Assembly (NCBI GenBank): GCA_033296885.1 | Contig: MU863926.1 | Coordinates: 62,001-126,000, forward strand | DNA from: Triangularia verruculosa | Taxonomy: Eukaryota; Ascomycota; Sordariomycetes; Sordariales; Podosporaceae | DNA length: 64,000 nucleotides | Direction of reading: 5' to 3' | Part shown: positions 22,965-33,614 of the stretch, piece after piece | How the letters are laid out: every line of letters starts with the position of its first letter | How positions within the stretch are numbered: position 1 is the stretch's first letter | Notes under the pieces: model-generated | Seen by the model: only the letters and a program-made list of their open reading frames with translations | The model's database searches: none | Told to the model about the DNA's origin: nothing | Translations under genes and position numbers: made by a program

Positions 22965-24965
22965 ATGGTCCAAGCGCTACGGAAGAACACCAGCACCAAC
23001 GGCTGGGTGGTGCAAAAGTTTGGTGGTACGAGCGTCGGGAAGTTTCCTGATAGGATTGCAGAGGATATCATCAGGTACGGAAATATCACGTCAAAAAGTT
23101 AATCGTGAGGACATATCTGACTGACATGATTGCAGAACATATGTCGAGAACAATCGGCTAGTGGTGGTGTGCTCAGCCAGGAGCACGGGCAAGAAGGTGA
23201 CGGGAACCACAAGCAGGTGAGTTTTGAGTGAACCCTCGAGAACATTTGTCGGATCTGGGGTATGGGTTGGGGGTGTGTCTCGTCGGGCGAGACCGTGGAG
23301 GCATGTGCAAGTTCGGGGAAAGACATGCATGTTCCTCAATTTGCATCCCTTTTGGGAATCCCGCATCCCCATGTGCTTCCTTGGCCTCCCCCCCCCCACA
23401 CATACACCCACCCTGATTGACATCATGAGAGAACATGCGCCCACGTTTTTTTACTTAATATGTTACGGATGAGCTGACAACGTGCTCGTTGTTACACACA
23501 GGTTATTGGAGGTGTACAAGAAGCTCAAGGCGATTGTTGCCTCAGCTGGCGATGAGGAGACACAGGAGGTGCTGCTGGATGGGGCCAAGCGCATCGTCCA
23601 GGACATCTTGGATGATCATATGGACGCTGCCGAGACCTTCATCAAGGACGCGGAGCTGAGTGCTGTTGTGAAGAAGTACACCGAGTCGGACTGTCATTTG
23701 CTCAACGAGTATCTCTTGGCTGCTAAGCGCTTCAATCTGGAGATTAACTCGAGGGCAAAGGATAGAGTGGTGAGCTTTGGTGAGAAGCTGAGCTGTAGGT
23801 TTATGACTTATTTGCTCAAGGACAGGGTAAGTCTTGTACATATTCGTGACATGACATTTGATGCTGACGAAAGGACAGGGGGTTGACGCCGAGTATGTTG
23901 ACCTGGCCGATGTACTACATCTTGACAGCCCAAGGCGCCTTGATGCCAGCTTCTATCGTCAGGTTACGGCCGTGATTGCCAAGAAGATTCTGGCCTGCGA
24001 AGACCGTGTACCTGTCGTTACTGGCTTCTTCGGTAACGTCCCTGGAAGTCTCCTGGATGGCGATGTTGGCCGTGGCTACACGGATCTCTGCGCCTCACTG
24101 GCTGCCGTCGGCCTCAAGGCGGAGGAGCTTCAGATCTGGAAGGAAGTCGACGGCATCTTCACTGCCGACCCTACCAAGGTCCCCACCGCCAGACTCATCC
24201 CTTCTATCACTCCAGCCGAGGCCGCCGAGTTGACTTTTTATGGTTCCGAAGTCATCCACCACTTGACCATGGACCAAGTGATCAAGGCTCAGCCACCAAT
24301 CCCCATCAGAATCAAGAACGTCAAGAACCCACGCGGCGAAGGCACCATCGTCAAGCCAGACCCCTCGCTCGCCGCCGATGTGCAGATCCAGAGACCAAGG
24401 AAACCATCGGATCCATCTGCACGCAAGAAGCCGAAGCGTCCTACTGCCGTCACGGTCAAGGATAAGATCTCCATCCTCAACATCCACTCCAACAAACGGT
24501 CGATTGCCCATGCATTTTTGGCGAGGGTGTTTTCCATCCTTAATCAGCGCCGCATCTCGGTTGATTTGATCTCCACAAGTGAGGTTCATGTCTCTATTGC
24601 GGTACATAACGGCAGCTCGGAGTACGACAGCCTGAACCAGGCCGTGGAGGAGCTGAAAGAGTGCGGTGATGTGACGGTTATCCACAACATGACCATTCTG
24701 AGCTTGGTTGGGGCTGAGATGAAGAACATGAGGGGTATTGCTGGCAAGATGTTCTCGACGTTGGGTGAGAACTCGATCAATATTGAGATGATCTCTCAAG
24801 GTATGTTTAATGATTAAGAAGTGGCGAAGTGACGGCCTGCTGACTCATTTGACAATAGGTGCCAGCGAGATCAACATCTCGTGTGTGATAGAATCGCGGG
24901 ATGCCGAGAGGGCCATGAACATCCTGCATACGAGCTTGTTTACTTTCCTCGAGTATGGGAACTAG
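22965..24965 (+). CDS. HOM3: Aspartokinase (aspartate kinase)
   Basis: Exons 22965-23074, 23136-23216, 23502-23826, 23879-24800 and 24859-24965 encode 514 residues. The catalytic signature KFGGTSVG is at 18-25, and substrate-site blocks include VVVCSARST and FFGNVPGSLLDGDVGRGYTD. Two C-terminal ACT domains (about 366-435 and 438-514) provide allosteric feedback sensing, usually by threonine. The last intron (24801-24858) splits the second ACT domain, and splicing restores MISQGASEINISCVIES. The enzyme phosphorylates aspartate, the committed step to homoserine, threonine, methionine and isoleucine. The second intron (285 nt) is long for this gene. Upstream amino-acid control sites suggest starvation induction. 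Confidence 0.97.
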
Positions 24966-25774
24966 ACCGATAAGCACCTGCAGTTTTGCTCTTAAGGAAA
25001 GGACAGAGGAACTGGCATGACTCATGAAATGTTCAGACAGGGAGGTGGTTTCGAATAGTTCGGAGCCTTTACTTCGGGTGTTAGTGATTTAGGTCGAGAA
25101 AGCATGGCGTTTGTTTCTTAGAGGGCGGTCGATGACGATAGAGAAGATGAGCATGCGTTGATACCTTGAAAATGGGCGAGGGAGTAAGGCGAGAAAAGGT
25201 TGATGAGGTTCAAGGATGCGGTGAAGGGGAACGAAGTATGGAGTACCACATGTTTAAGGTCAATTATACATAGAAACTTTGGGATTATTACCGGGGTTCG
25301 CTTACTATTCATGCCCTGTGATGAGCATACACTTCGATGCTGTGGCTCTTGGTCTGCTTCTTCTTGCAGCTGATGGGCAATATTTAGAACCGCACCGCGA
25401 GTGTTATTCAACTCGAGTCGACCGAGCCCATCATCAAAACAACATCATCTTGCCCAGCCCCTTGAACTCCTACTTCTCGAACAAACCTGCCCTTATTTGC
25501 TCACCAGCCAGCACGTTAGGGTTAGGGTCACATTTTGCATTGCAAATGCCAAGTCTTTTCAGCTAGCAAGTTTATCAATCAGCCTTGTGGGGCGACTCCC
25601 TGTTGCATTCAACATCCAAAAACCTTCGAAACCAGTCGCAAACCTCTTTCTCTCTAACCACCAACCCCGAACCTCGACATTCTTCGAGACCACGACGATT
25701 ATATCCCTCAGTTAGTCCAAACCTCCAGCTCACCAAACGTCCGACTCGCACGCAGCGAGTCCCCCTCATCGATC
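24966..25774. other. Intergenic, HOM3 3' end and KIN17 promoter
   Basis: 809 bp between same-strand genes. It contains a two-unit telomere-like repeat (listed separately) about 250 bp before the KIN17 start. ORFs at 25279-25715 look random. Confidence 0.55.
25516..25527 (+). repeat. Telomere-like (TTAGGG)2
   Basis: Two perfect TTAGGG units stand alone, preceded by CACG and followed by TCAC. This is the filamentous-fungal telomere unit. Two copies could be chance, a repair scar or a Tbf1/Teb1-type factor-binding site in the KIN17 promoter. Confidence 0.6.
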
Positions 25775-26746
25775 ATGGGCAAAGCAGAAGTCGGCTCGAC
25801 CAAGTACCTCTCCAACAAGATGAAGCAAAAGGGCCTCACGCGGCTCCGGTGGTTCTGCCAGATCTGCGAGAAGGCCTGCCGGGACGAGAACGCGTTCAAG
25901 ATGCACTGCCAGTCCGAGTCGCACACCCGACGGGCGCTCAGCGTGGGGCAGAACATCAAGCAAGTCACCGACGACTACTCCCGCGCGTTTCAACAAGAAT
26001 TCATTTCCCTGCTCAAAACATCACACGGTGAAAAGGAGATCCACGCGAACAAGTTTTATCAGGAGGTCATCGCGAAGAAGGATCATGTCCATCTGAACGC
26101 GACGAAGTGGCATAGCCTGACGGAGTTTGTGAAATTTATTGGGAGGGAGGGGATTTGCAGGGTGACGGAGAAGGAGGATGGGTTGTTTATCGCGTGGATT
26201 GATGATAGTCCGGAAGCGATGAGGAGGAGGGAGGCGGTTAGACGGAAGGAGATGATGGACAAGGGGGATGAGGAGAGGGAGATGGCGGTGCTGAAGAGTC
26301 AGATTGAGAGAGCTAGAAAAGAGGCGGAGGAGAGGGGGTTGGATTTGGAGAGGGAGGAGAAGGAGAGGGAGCTGAAGAGGGAGGAGGGGGCGAAGATCAA
26401 GTTGAATTTCGGGGGGAAGAAGAGTGAGAGTGCGACACCACCGACTACGACGCCGACGCCGACGAGTGGGGAGGGAGAAGCTAAGGATGGGGAGAGCAAG
26501 CCCGCTGAGGTCGTGGCGCCACCGCCGCCGCCAGCTAAGGTGTCGCTCAAGTTTGGTGCGAAGCCACCAGCAGCAAAGAACGTGTTTAAGAATGCCCTCG
26601 CTGGGGCCCCGAAGAAGGTCATGGTTGAGCAGCCAAAGAAGATGAGCGCCGGTGAAAGGATCATGATGGAAGAGCTCGAGCGCAAGAGGGCGCGTGAAGC
26701 GAGAGGAAGTGGCGGTGACCCTCCTCATAAGCGGCCCCGGTTCTAG
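25775..26746 (+). CDS. DNA/RNA-binding protein KIN17 (RTS2)
   Basis: An intron-free 323-residue ORF. The conserved start MGKAEVGSTKYLSNKMKQKG leads into a C2H2 zinc finger (C28-x2-C31-x12-H44-x5-H50). The Kin17 winged-helix domain follows (about 51-160: YSRAFQQEFISLLKTSHGEK, then WHSLTEFVKFIGREGICRV). Next come a charged Lys/Glu/Arg helix (about 165-215) and a Pro/Thr/Lys tail ending GDPPHKRPRF. Kin17 is a nuclear protein linked to DNA replication, repair and splicing. It is about 70 residues shorter than human KIN17 and lacks the C-terminal KOW/SH3-like domains, as in many fungi. Confidence 0.94.
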   Translation: MGKAEVGSTKYLSNKMKQKGLTRLRWFCQICEKACRDENAFKMHCQSESHTRRALSVGQNIKQVTDDYSRAFQQEFISLLKTSHGEKEIHANKFYQEVIAKKDHVHLNATKWHSLTEFVKFIGREGICRVTEKEDGLFIAWIDDSPEAMRRREAVRRKEMMDKGDEEREMAVLKSQIERARKEAEERGLDLEREEKERELKREEGAKIKLNFGGKKSESATPPTTTPTPTSGEGEAKDGESKPAEVVAPPPPPAKVSLKFGAKPPAAKNVFKNALAGAPKKVMVEQPKKMSAGERIMMEELERKRAREARGSGGDPPHKRPRF

Positions 26747-27267
26747 TCGTTTGGCGTGATGGATGAGAGAAAAGATACGATGGTTACTTCATATTGACCA
26801 AAGCGGGCGGTTATCAGGCATGAACTTGGAAGCGAACATGGGAAACGGCGTTTTGGGCGGCGATGATTTTATTTTGGACAATGATACCAGGAAGGTTCGG
26901 CTTTGCATTGGAATCAGAAAATGACATGGGAATTGATTCTTGACTTGTGGCTGATCTGTTTACATTTGCGGTGTGGTAGTCTCACGAGCTACTATGAATC
27001 CAAAACCCCCGGCTCTATCATCTTTACAGACATATTCAGTACCTTCTAGTGTCCTGCAAACAATTGATGGGCCATTAAAACTAGCAGACTGCCTTGAATA
27101 TCTTCTGTGGCCAAACATTCACATATAGAGACATGTGGAATTCATGAGACCCGTCGCTAAGCCCAAAAGATTCATGTTCCAGTTACTTTTAATGCTGTGA
27201 TAACCCCTGGCCAATACACCAAACTCCTTATGCCTGGCAAAATGATTGATACACACGAAAACCAAGT
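26747..27267. other. Intergenic, convergent 3' flanks of KIN17 and SPT4
   Basis: 521 bp, relatively AT-rich. A plus-strand ORF at 27197-27628 is the antisense shadow of SPT4. Confidence 0.6.
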
Positions 27268-27757
27268 CTATTCGTCAACTGCACTGCCGTCGCGTCTGTA
27301 CAAGAGCAGGAAGTTTAACATACGGCAACCTTTCAACGACTCGGATAAGAGAAAGAGGCTGGACTCACGGGATATACTGGATCCTATACTCCTCCTCAAG
27401 CATGGTACGGATTTCATCAGGCAGTTGACCGAGTACCTTGTTGGCGTATGTCCCGCGCACGTAGCCGTCGAGGCGGTTGTACTTGGCTATCCAGGACTTG
27501 CCCGGGTCGGCCAGGGCGATGAGGCCCTCAAAGACGGCCGATGTGCAACTCTCGATTTGATCGGGAGAGCCCTGGAGGTGGAGAAACTCTTCACAGTTGG
27601 GGCAGCCTTCTTCTCTAAATCTCTGTGAGAGTGGTTAGGATTTGCGAGTGAGGCGAGAGAGGAGGTGAGAGCTTACGGATTGGGTCATGACTATACTGCA
27701 GACCATGCAGGCGCGGAGGTAGCGCTGCTGGTTGGGGGCGACATAGTTCTCGGACAT
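27268..27757 (-). CDS. SPT4: Transcription elongation factor SPT4
   Basis: Exons 27757-27677, 27622-27369 and 27295-27268 (28 nt) encode 120 residues. The zinc-binding cysteines are C17-x2-C20 and C34-x2-C37 (RACMVC, then EEGCPNC). The core [20 protein letters not shown] and [17 protein letters not shown] is diagnostic. Without the last intron the frame would stop after YIP. The perfect donor GTGAGT at 27368 and acceptor at 27296 instead give [11 protein letters not shown], matching the PRDGS ending of other Spt4 proteins. With Spt5 it forms DSIF, which clamps elongating RNA polymerase II. Confidence 0.95.
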
Positions 27758-28391
27758 TTTGGTTGTGTAGCGCTAAAGACGAGAAATGAATGTGCTGAGT
27801 GAGGTGAGAAGGTTTCGTTTTGGGTGGTGGTGAGCCTTCTTTGATGAGCGAAGGTGTAAGTGAGAAGAGATGCAGCCAGTGGTGAGGTTGCACGAAGACG
27901 GGACCTTTCAGTGGGGGTGCCATTGGCTGGGCAGGGACTGGGACTCCGGCTCCTGGCTGAGTGGGAAGAAGCATGGGTGGCACGGACCGCATGTCTGGTG
28001 GAGCGAGGGGGAAACCTGCTGCTGGGGATCTTTATCGATCCATCAAAAACGACTGAACCCCCAGAGCAGTGGACCTCAGCACCTCCATCGCTGAACCATT
28101 TCCCTTTGAATTGACTTTACCCGCGGTCGAGCTGGCCCTGTTCGCCCATCCACGTCTTCTCCTCACCGTCTCGAGGGCAAGGTCGAGCCAGTGTCTCCTT
28201 TCTTATCGCTCTCCGCCATTCCCATCCGTGTGTTTCTTGTTACATACAAAATACTCCGCTAGGACCCAGCACCCAGCACCCAGCACCCGTATCCGCCCAC
28301 CCAAGCTTCACTGCTTCCACCGTCGATTTTGTTCAGGCCTGCGCGTGCTGCCATCGGACAGCAGGCACGCCCAGGAAAAGGCTGATTTAAA
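27758..28391. promoter_or_regulatory. Divergent promoter region, SPT4 / AMPK beta
   Basis: 634 bp between start codons. A short tandem repeat of CCCAGCA units lies at about 28264-28289, close to the AMPK-beta start. Other ORFs here overlap and appear random. Confidence 0.55.
28264..28289 (+). repeat. Heptanucleotide repeat (CCCAGCA)n in AMPK-beta 5' leader
   Basis: Three and a half perfect tandem CCCAGCA copies about 100 bp upstream of the start codon. Probably part of the 5' leader and prone to copy-number change. Confidence 0.8.
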
Positions 28392-29945
28392 ATGGGAAAC
28401 AGCCCCTCCACATCAAAACCTACGAGCCAGTCGTCATCGTATCAATCCAACGTTCCAGGCCAAAATGAGTCCCCACGGCCGGTGAGGCGAGATACCCAGC
28501 ATCCGATTCCGGTACAGACTCGCCGGGTCGCGGCCCCGCCTGAGCCCTCCCTCACCCAGGCCCAGGGCACCGCAGTCCAGCCACCGTCCAGCGCCGGCAC
28601 CCGGCCAAAATCACTGCACCGAACCGACGCCGCATCCCCGGGCTATTCCACCCCGTCGTCCTCGGTGACCGCTGACATCTCCACGACGCCCACGAAGCCC
28701 GTCGATGTGAAACAGGGCATACCCGGCCCTTCGCATGAACCCGCCAAGCCCGTAGCCGTCCCTTGTTCTCACAACTCGCCGTCGTCACCCCGCTCACCGC
28801 GCTCCGAAGACATATACGAAACTGTCATCATGCCGCACAGCAGTCTGCAAGATATGTCCTATATGACGCGCCCGCCGCGGCTGCCGCTTCCCATCGAGGA
28901 GGAGGTTCACACCCCCGGGTCGCCCATTATCTCGCCCGCGGACATCGGACAGCCATTGGAAGACGTCGAGGAGCTAGATTCTCAGGGGCTTGCGCGTCCA
29001 ACGTCCAATTTGAGTAATACCTCAGTACTGGAGGAGGAGGATACGGAGGGACTGCTGGTGGACAAGAGCAGGCCGACAGTGCCCACGAGGTTAGAATGGC
29101 GGCGCGGAGGCGACAAGGTCTACGTTACGGGTACCATTTTTCAGTGGAATCGCAAGACGAGGCTACATCCGGTGTAAGTGTTCAAGGCAGTTTCCAAATA
29201 GTAGACTTGCGACCACAGAGGACTGACATGGATTTTCTCCGACACAGCGAGGGACGACCCGGCTTCTTTGCGACCACCATCAATATCCTGCCCGGCACCC
29301 ACCATGTCCGTTTCTTAGTGGATGGCCAGATGCAAACATCCCCCGACCTCCCTACAACCGTCGATTTTGGCAACAACCTCGTAAATTATATCGAAGTCAA
29401 CCCCGACGACGTCCCCGCTGCGCCCGAAGGTGGCAGTGGTGCGGCAACAGCACCTGCGGCCAAAGACTCTTCTTCTCAACCGAACCAAAACGCTTCGTCA
29501 GAGGATGACGAAAACAAGCAGCCACCAGCGGTCAACTACCGAGACATACCACCTGCCGAGCTGTTTGCCCACAAAATTCCGAGATATCTGCTGGATTTCG
29601 ATCTCCAGGAGGATGCGCCGCAGTACAACACTGCTTGCATGGCTATTGAGAAGTTGCCGATGCCGCCAGCTCTTCCGGGTTTCTTGGGCAAGCCCATTTT
29701 GAACGCGGCGACGCTGATCAAGGACGACAACAGCGTGTTGAACATGCCAAACCATACGGTGTTGAATCACTTGGCGACGAGCAGTATCAAGAATAATATT
29801 TTGGCGGTGTCGGCTACGACTAGATACAAGAGCAAGGTTGGTTTGGTTTCTCCTTTGGAATGTCTGCTGCGGTTACAAAAGCTAACAAGCGCGACAGTAT
29901 GTCACTACGATCATGTACAAGCCGACGACGACAGAAGGGATTTAG
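28392..29945 (+). CDS. AMPK/SNF1 kinase beta subunit (GAL83/SIP2 type)
   Basis: Exons 28392-29173, 29248-29836 and 29898-29945 encode 472 residues. MGNSPS at the start fits an N-myristoylation signal. A long disordered Ser/Pro/Thr region covers residues 2-225. The glycogen-binding CBM48 module (about 232-320: EWRRGGDKVYVTGTIFQWNR, EGRPGFFATTINILPGTHH) follows. The C-terminal ASC domain binds alpha and gamma subunits (from about 355, IPPAELFAHKIPRYLLDFD) and ends RYKSKYVTTIMYKPTTTEGI. That end requires splicing of the 61-nt intron at 29837-29897. The protein is the scaffold of the glucose-starvation kinase SNF1. Confidence 0.94.
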
Positions 29946-30264
29946 ATTTAATTATGCTTTACGTTGAATCGAAACTATCATCATTATGGGCCTGGGAGGG
30001 GGCGGGAGGAATTTTGCATTGCGGTTTAGAAGCCGGGTTTGGAGTAATATGAATTGGTGCCAGCGCTGCACCAGAAGGCGAGCCAGGTTACGTTTTTATG
30101 GCGAAAGGCTGTTTTGGGTCATATATCATGTCCTAGAATCCTATGTATGTCGGAGTTTTCGAAATAGGGGATTCCAGGAGTGGATAGGTGGCTGTTGCAA
30201 CGGCCAAACCAACATGAACAGCTGCTTGTTTTAGCGGTTCAAATCGTTAAAACCTTCTTTTTGA
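29946..30264. other. Intergenic, convergent 3' flanks of AMPK-beta and KAE1
   Basis: 319 bp of 3' flanking sequence. Nothing else was seen. Confidence 0.6.
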
Positions 30265-31344
30265 TCACTTTCTCCATTTTACCAAGACCTCATCCGTCCT
30301 GAACCGCTGTGTACATGTACTTTCCTCGATGGGGGTCTGGAACCCAGTCTCATAGGCAAGCAGCCCGGCATGCGCAATCATGATGCCGTTGTCGATACAA
30401 AACCTTTCATCGGTTGCATAGACACTGCCGCCTCGTTCCGCAGCCATGGCGCCCATCATTTCTTGCAGTCTTTCGTTGCATCCGACGCCACCGACTATCA
30501 GCACCTGGCTACTCCCCACATGAGCCATGGCTCGCTCTGTGATTTCCACCAACATGGCGAATATCGTCTCTTGCAAAGAGAAGCATAGATCTGCCGGGGT
30601 GAATGGCTCCCCGTCTGGGCCCTTTCCGCCATTCTTCATATGCGCCGCCAACTCATCCGCCCGGGTGAGGATACCGCTAAACGAACAGTCCATTCCTTTG
30701 ACCGCATATGGCAAGTCGAGCAGCACCCTCCCGCCTTGCTTGGCCAGCTGCTCAATGTTATACCCCGGCGCGGGATCATTGCTGATCTCGAGCGTCCTCG
30801 CAAACCTGTCCAGGCAGTTCCCTACCGCTATATCGAGGGCCTCCCCAAAGATGCGATATCGCTGCTCAGCATAGGCGATCACCTGGGTGTTGCCCCCAGA
30901 AACGTAGAGCACGACGGGGTGAGAGGCGCCGGTGATGGCGCGGCCCATCTCGATGTGGCCAACGCAGTGGTTGACCCCGACCAAGGGTTTGTTCCACAGA
31001 AGGGACAGGGTTCGTGCGGCGATAGCGACGGAGGTTAAGGGGGCTCCCATGCCGGGACCTTTTGTGTAGCAGATGCAGTCGATGTCGGAGATGGAGATGT
31101 TGGCGGCGGAGAGGGCCTGGAGGGCGATGCGGACGAAGAAGGAGCGGTGGTGCCTGGCGGTGTCTTTGGGGAGGAAGCCAGTTCCAGGGGGGGAGACGAA
31201 GGTGTGGCGGATGTTGGAGAGGACGGTCGAGGTGGAGCTGGAGAGGGAGTCGCCTTCGTGGAGGATGACGCCGATGCCGAGCTTGTTGGCCGAGCCCTCG
31301 CATCCGAGGGCTATGCGGCGCTTCTTTTTTGTGAGGTCGAGCAT
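30265..31344 (-). CDS. KAE1: tRNA N6-adenosine threonylcarbamoyltransferase KAE1 (OSGEP), KEOPS subunit
   Basis: An intron-free ORF of 359 residues. The ASKHA-fold start [15 protein letters not shown], the metal-binding motif [11 protein letters not shown] (H126, H130), [10 protein letters not shown] and [12 protein letters not shown] (metal aspartate) are all present. Length and motifs fit cytosolic Kae1, not the mitochondrial Qri7/OSGEPL1. Kae1 is the catalytic subunit of KEOPS, which makes t6A37 in ANN-decoding tRNAs, and KEOPS also affects telomeres and transcription. A short same-strand ORF lies only 58 nt upstream (see 31403-31732). Confidence 0.96.
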   Translation of the reverse strand: MLDLTKKKRRIALGCEGSANKLGIGVILHEGDSLSSSTSTVLSNIRHTFVSPPGTGFLPKDTARHHRSFFVRIALQALSAANISISDIDCICYTKGPGMGAPLTSVAIAARTLSLLWNKPLVGVNHCVGHIEMGRAITGASHPVVLYVSGGNTQVIAYAEQRYRIFGEALDIAVGNCLDRFARTLEISNDPAPGYNIEQLAKQGGRVLLDLPYAVKGMDCSFSGILTRADELAAHMKNGGKGPDGEPFTPADLCFSLQETIFAMLVEITERAMAHVGSSQVLIVGGVGCNERLQEMMGAMAAERGGSVYATDERFCIDNGIMIAHAGLLAYETGFQTPIEESTCTQRFRTDEVLVKWRK

Positions 31345-31402
31345 CTTTCTGGGGGTGACGGTGGTTGGATTTGTGTTGGTGTTTCGGATGCGATTGGGTT
31401 GA

Positions 31403-31732
31403 TCAACTTTTGGGATGGTGTGGTGGGGTAGTTGGTGGAGGTTGAAGTTGAGGTTGCTGTTCGGACGACTGTTGCGCGTGAGCCCTTGCCCGGAGGTCGC
31501 GTAAAGTTGGTTGGTGCAATCTCAATTCATAGAAAAGTAGGGTAAGAAAGAAGAATACCAGGCCTTTGTTTTTCAAAATCTCTTCGTTGTGCTCGTAATT
31601 CGACACCGTTGTTGATGCTGATGGCCTGCAGGAGGGGTAACTTTTTGACGGAACGGATATTTCGTCAGCGGGGCTGGTTTCTTTCGGAGGGGTCAAGACG
31701 TTGATCTTCCTGGTACGTACGGAAGCTTCCAT
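31403..31732 (-). CDS. Possible small protein or upstream ORF before KAE1
   Basis: An ATG-initiated frame of 109 residues ([18 protein letters not shown]...) ends 58 nt before the KAE1 ATG on the same strand. It contains a hydrophobic stretch [10 protein letters not shown] and a Gln/Pro-rich tail. An in-frame ATG at 31861 would add 43 residues. Codon use is not clearly biased, so this may be the 5' leader of KAE1 carrying an upstream ORF, a small separate gene or chance. No family was recognised. Confidence 0.25.
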   Translation of the reverse strand: MEASVRTRKINVLTPPKETSPADEISVPSKSYPSCRPSASTTVSNYEHNEEILKNKGLVFFFLTLLFYELRLHQPTLRDLRARAHAQQSSEQQPQLQPPPTTPPHHPKS

Positions 31733-33614
31733 CTTGGCTCGTGCGCACTTCCCGATTGGATCAGGATGCAGGGCTCCGCAAAAATGGAGTCGATGTCTTT
31801 TGGGGGCTTCGGTAGTGTGGGACCCCACTGCACCGAGAAAGTACCAATTCTCTAGCAGCATCTCTGTCAAGACATCAGCATCCTTCCACAGTCAACAACT
31901 GCCCACCATGATCCGGTGCACAAGAGGCGCTGCGTTCTCTACCTGTGTGAACATTTCCTGAAATACTTTTCATTTCCCCCCTTCCTGCCCTAGATTTCTT
32001 GCCCTGAAGACCAGCGCATGGATTCCAGCTGAGCTCCCCTAATCCTGCTTATCTCCAGCACGGCGATGCTGATCTTTCACTCCTCTCCCGGCCTACGACC
32101 GCACCTCCGGTGGCGAAGAGCTGATTCCCTTCCTCATCATCTCTTGATTCTTCAGGTATGTTATTTTTCTGTTTACCTTGTTCTGAGGAGCATCGAGCTT
32201 GCTTTGCCACGGGGTCTTTCTTGATCCTGGCGGAAGGCTTTCTTCCGGCGCTTACGATTTCGAGACTGACTTTGCTTTTACCCAGAGATGCAAGGCCAGC
32301 GCACAAAACACCGACGTTCTCGAGGAAACTTGACACAGTCGTCTATCTCTCTGCTTCACGGGATCCGGTGCCCGGCCCGCGGGAGCTGTTGACGGCAGCC
32401 CTCTGTCCTGTCGCCGAGGCTGCCTGCTCGCCTGGGATCTATCCTGACGAACCGCAACCTACGTGGCCTCAGTCTTTCCCTGGAGCGCTACGATGTTGGA
32501 AATCAATCACAGCTTGGTTTGCTTTCTGTGGAAGAGCTTGCGCCGTGCTCTATTCTATGGAGTGTCGTCAGGCACTCAGTTTCAGAGGACCGGAGTTTCT
32601 GCGCACATGTCTCGCTGCCCATGGACCTCGGCGTGTGGCAGTATGTGCGCACACATACTTCTCGGCGATGCCCATCACGTTGAGCTGGAAGGCTCGCGAC
32701 GACAATGGCGTCATTTTTTTCACAAATTACCCCCCTTTTCTCTCCGGTTTGTTGACTCCTGGAAAAGGGTCATCATGCTGGGATGACAGACAGACCCACA
32801 TTTCCGTGGTCAGCTGGGAATTGCTTCCGAACCCGCTGTTGGCTTGTGCTTCTCCTGTGGTACAAAGCCCTCACCAACAGCAATCACTCCACTCAAAGAT
32901 GCAAAAACGCTGGCGCATTGGGAAGATCAACATAATCATTATGCCCACCGTGGTTTTTCCTCCTTCTACCAGTTAAGAGCATGGCCTCCGATGCTCAGCA
33001 GCACTATCTGCACGCCCAGCGGCATGCAGCTCACGATCTCAACATTGTTGGGCACGACCTGCCTTCAGGCGTCGCATCCGCCCTCGGCGAGGTTGATGTT
33101 CAACGGCCGCGAGGGGCGTTCCACAATCGGTTACGGAATAAACTTTGTCAAGCTACCACCGGCGCTCAGGACCCATAACCGGAACCCAAACAATACTTTC
33201 TGTTTCTTGCAAATTTTGACGCCAACAACGACTTCGACCAGTTTGAAACGACGGCTTGGCTTTCGCAGATATTACTGCTTTCTTTTTTTATTATTCGGCC
33301 GCGCGGCATCCCTCCCACCGGATTCTATGTCTATGGCATAGTGAACGAGTCTTTTTCGTTGTCGTCTATACATCATCCGCCACCCGCTCGCTCGTTACCG
33401 CATTATATGCTACACAAAACCAACTACACCGAACTCCTCGCCAGCCACGACGGGCTCCTCTTGTTCCAAGCCCATCGCTAAATGCATCATCGGAGTGTTG
33501 AGGGGGAATATACAGAGCAAGGCCATCATATATGTGGCTGCATGCATACCATGCACCCAGAGTGGGTGATGGCTTAAAGGATAAGGGCAGAACACACAAG
33601 CACACAGGTCAACT
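31733..33614. other. Gene-poor stretch between KAE1 and EPL1
   Basis: 1.9 kb upstream of KAE1 and downstream of EPL1. It contains one 272-codon open frame (listed separately) and several shorter plus-strand ORFs (32844-33341, 32981-33178). The 32981 ORF (65 codons) has C/G-biased third positions, but no partner exon was found. Confidence 0.4.
32158..32976 (+). CDS. Uncertain 272-codon ORF, unknown function
   Basis: An uninterrupted ATG frame of 272 codons. Its composition (Cys, Trp, Pro and His relatively high, no clear domain order) is not typical of a real fungal protein. One internal stretch, KARDDNGVIFFTNY (32689-32730), resembles the strand of pyridoxamine-phosphate-oxidase-like proteins where K..D..GF.F.TNY is common. 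The rest of that fold is not recognisable. It could be chance, a decayed gene or a badly delimited exon. Confidence 0.2.
   Translation: MLFFCLPCSEEHRACFATGSFLILAEGFLPALTISRLTLLLPRDARPAHKTPTFSRKLDTVVYLSASRDPVPGPRELLTAALCPVAEAACSPGIYPDEPQPTWPQSFPGALRCWKSITAWFAFCGRACAVLYSMECRQALSFRGPEFLRTCLAAHGPRRVAVCAHTYFSAMPITLSWKARDDNGVIFFTNYPPFLSGLLTPGKGSSCWDDRQTHISVVSWELLPNPLLACASPVVQSPHQQQSLHSKMQKRWRIGKINIIIMPTVVFPPSTS

Noticed and set aside
30236..30250. GGTTCAAATC, resembling a tRNA B box
   Set aside because: The flanking bases cannot form a T-stem and there is no A box or acceptor stem. No tRNA was found elsewhere either.
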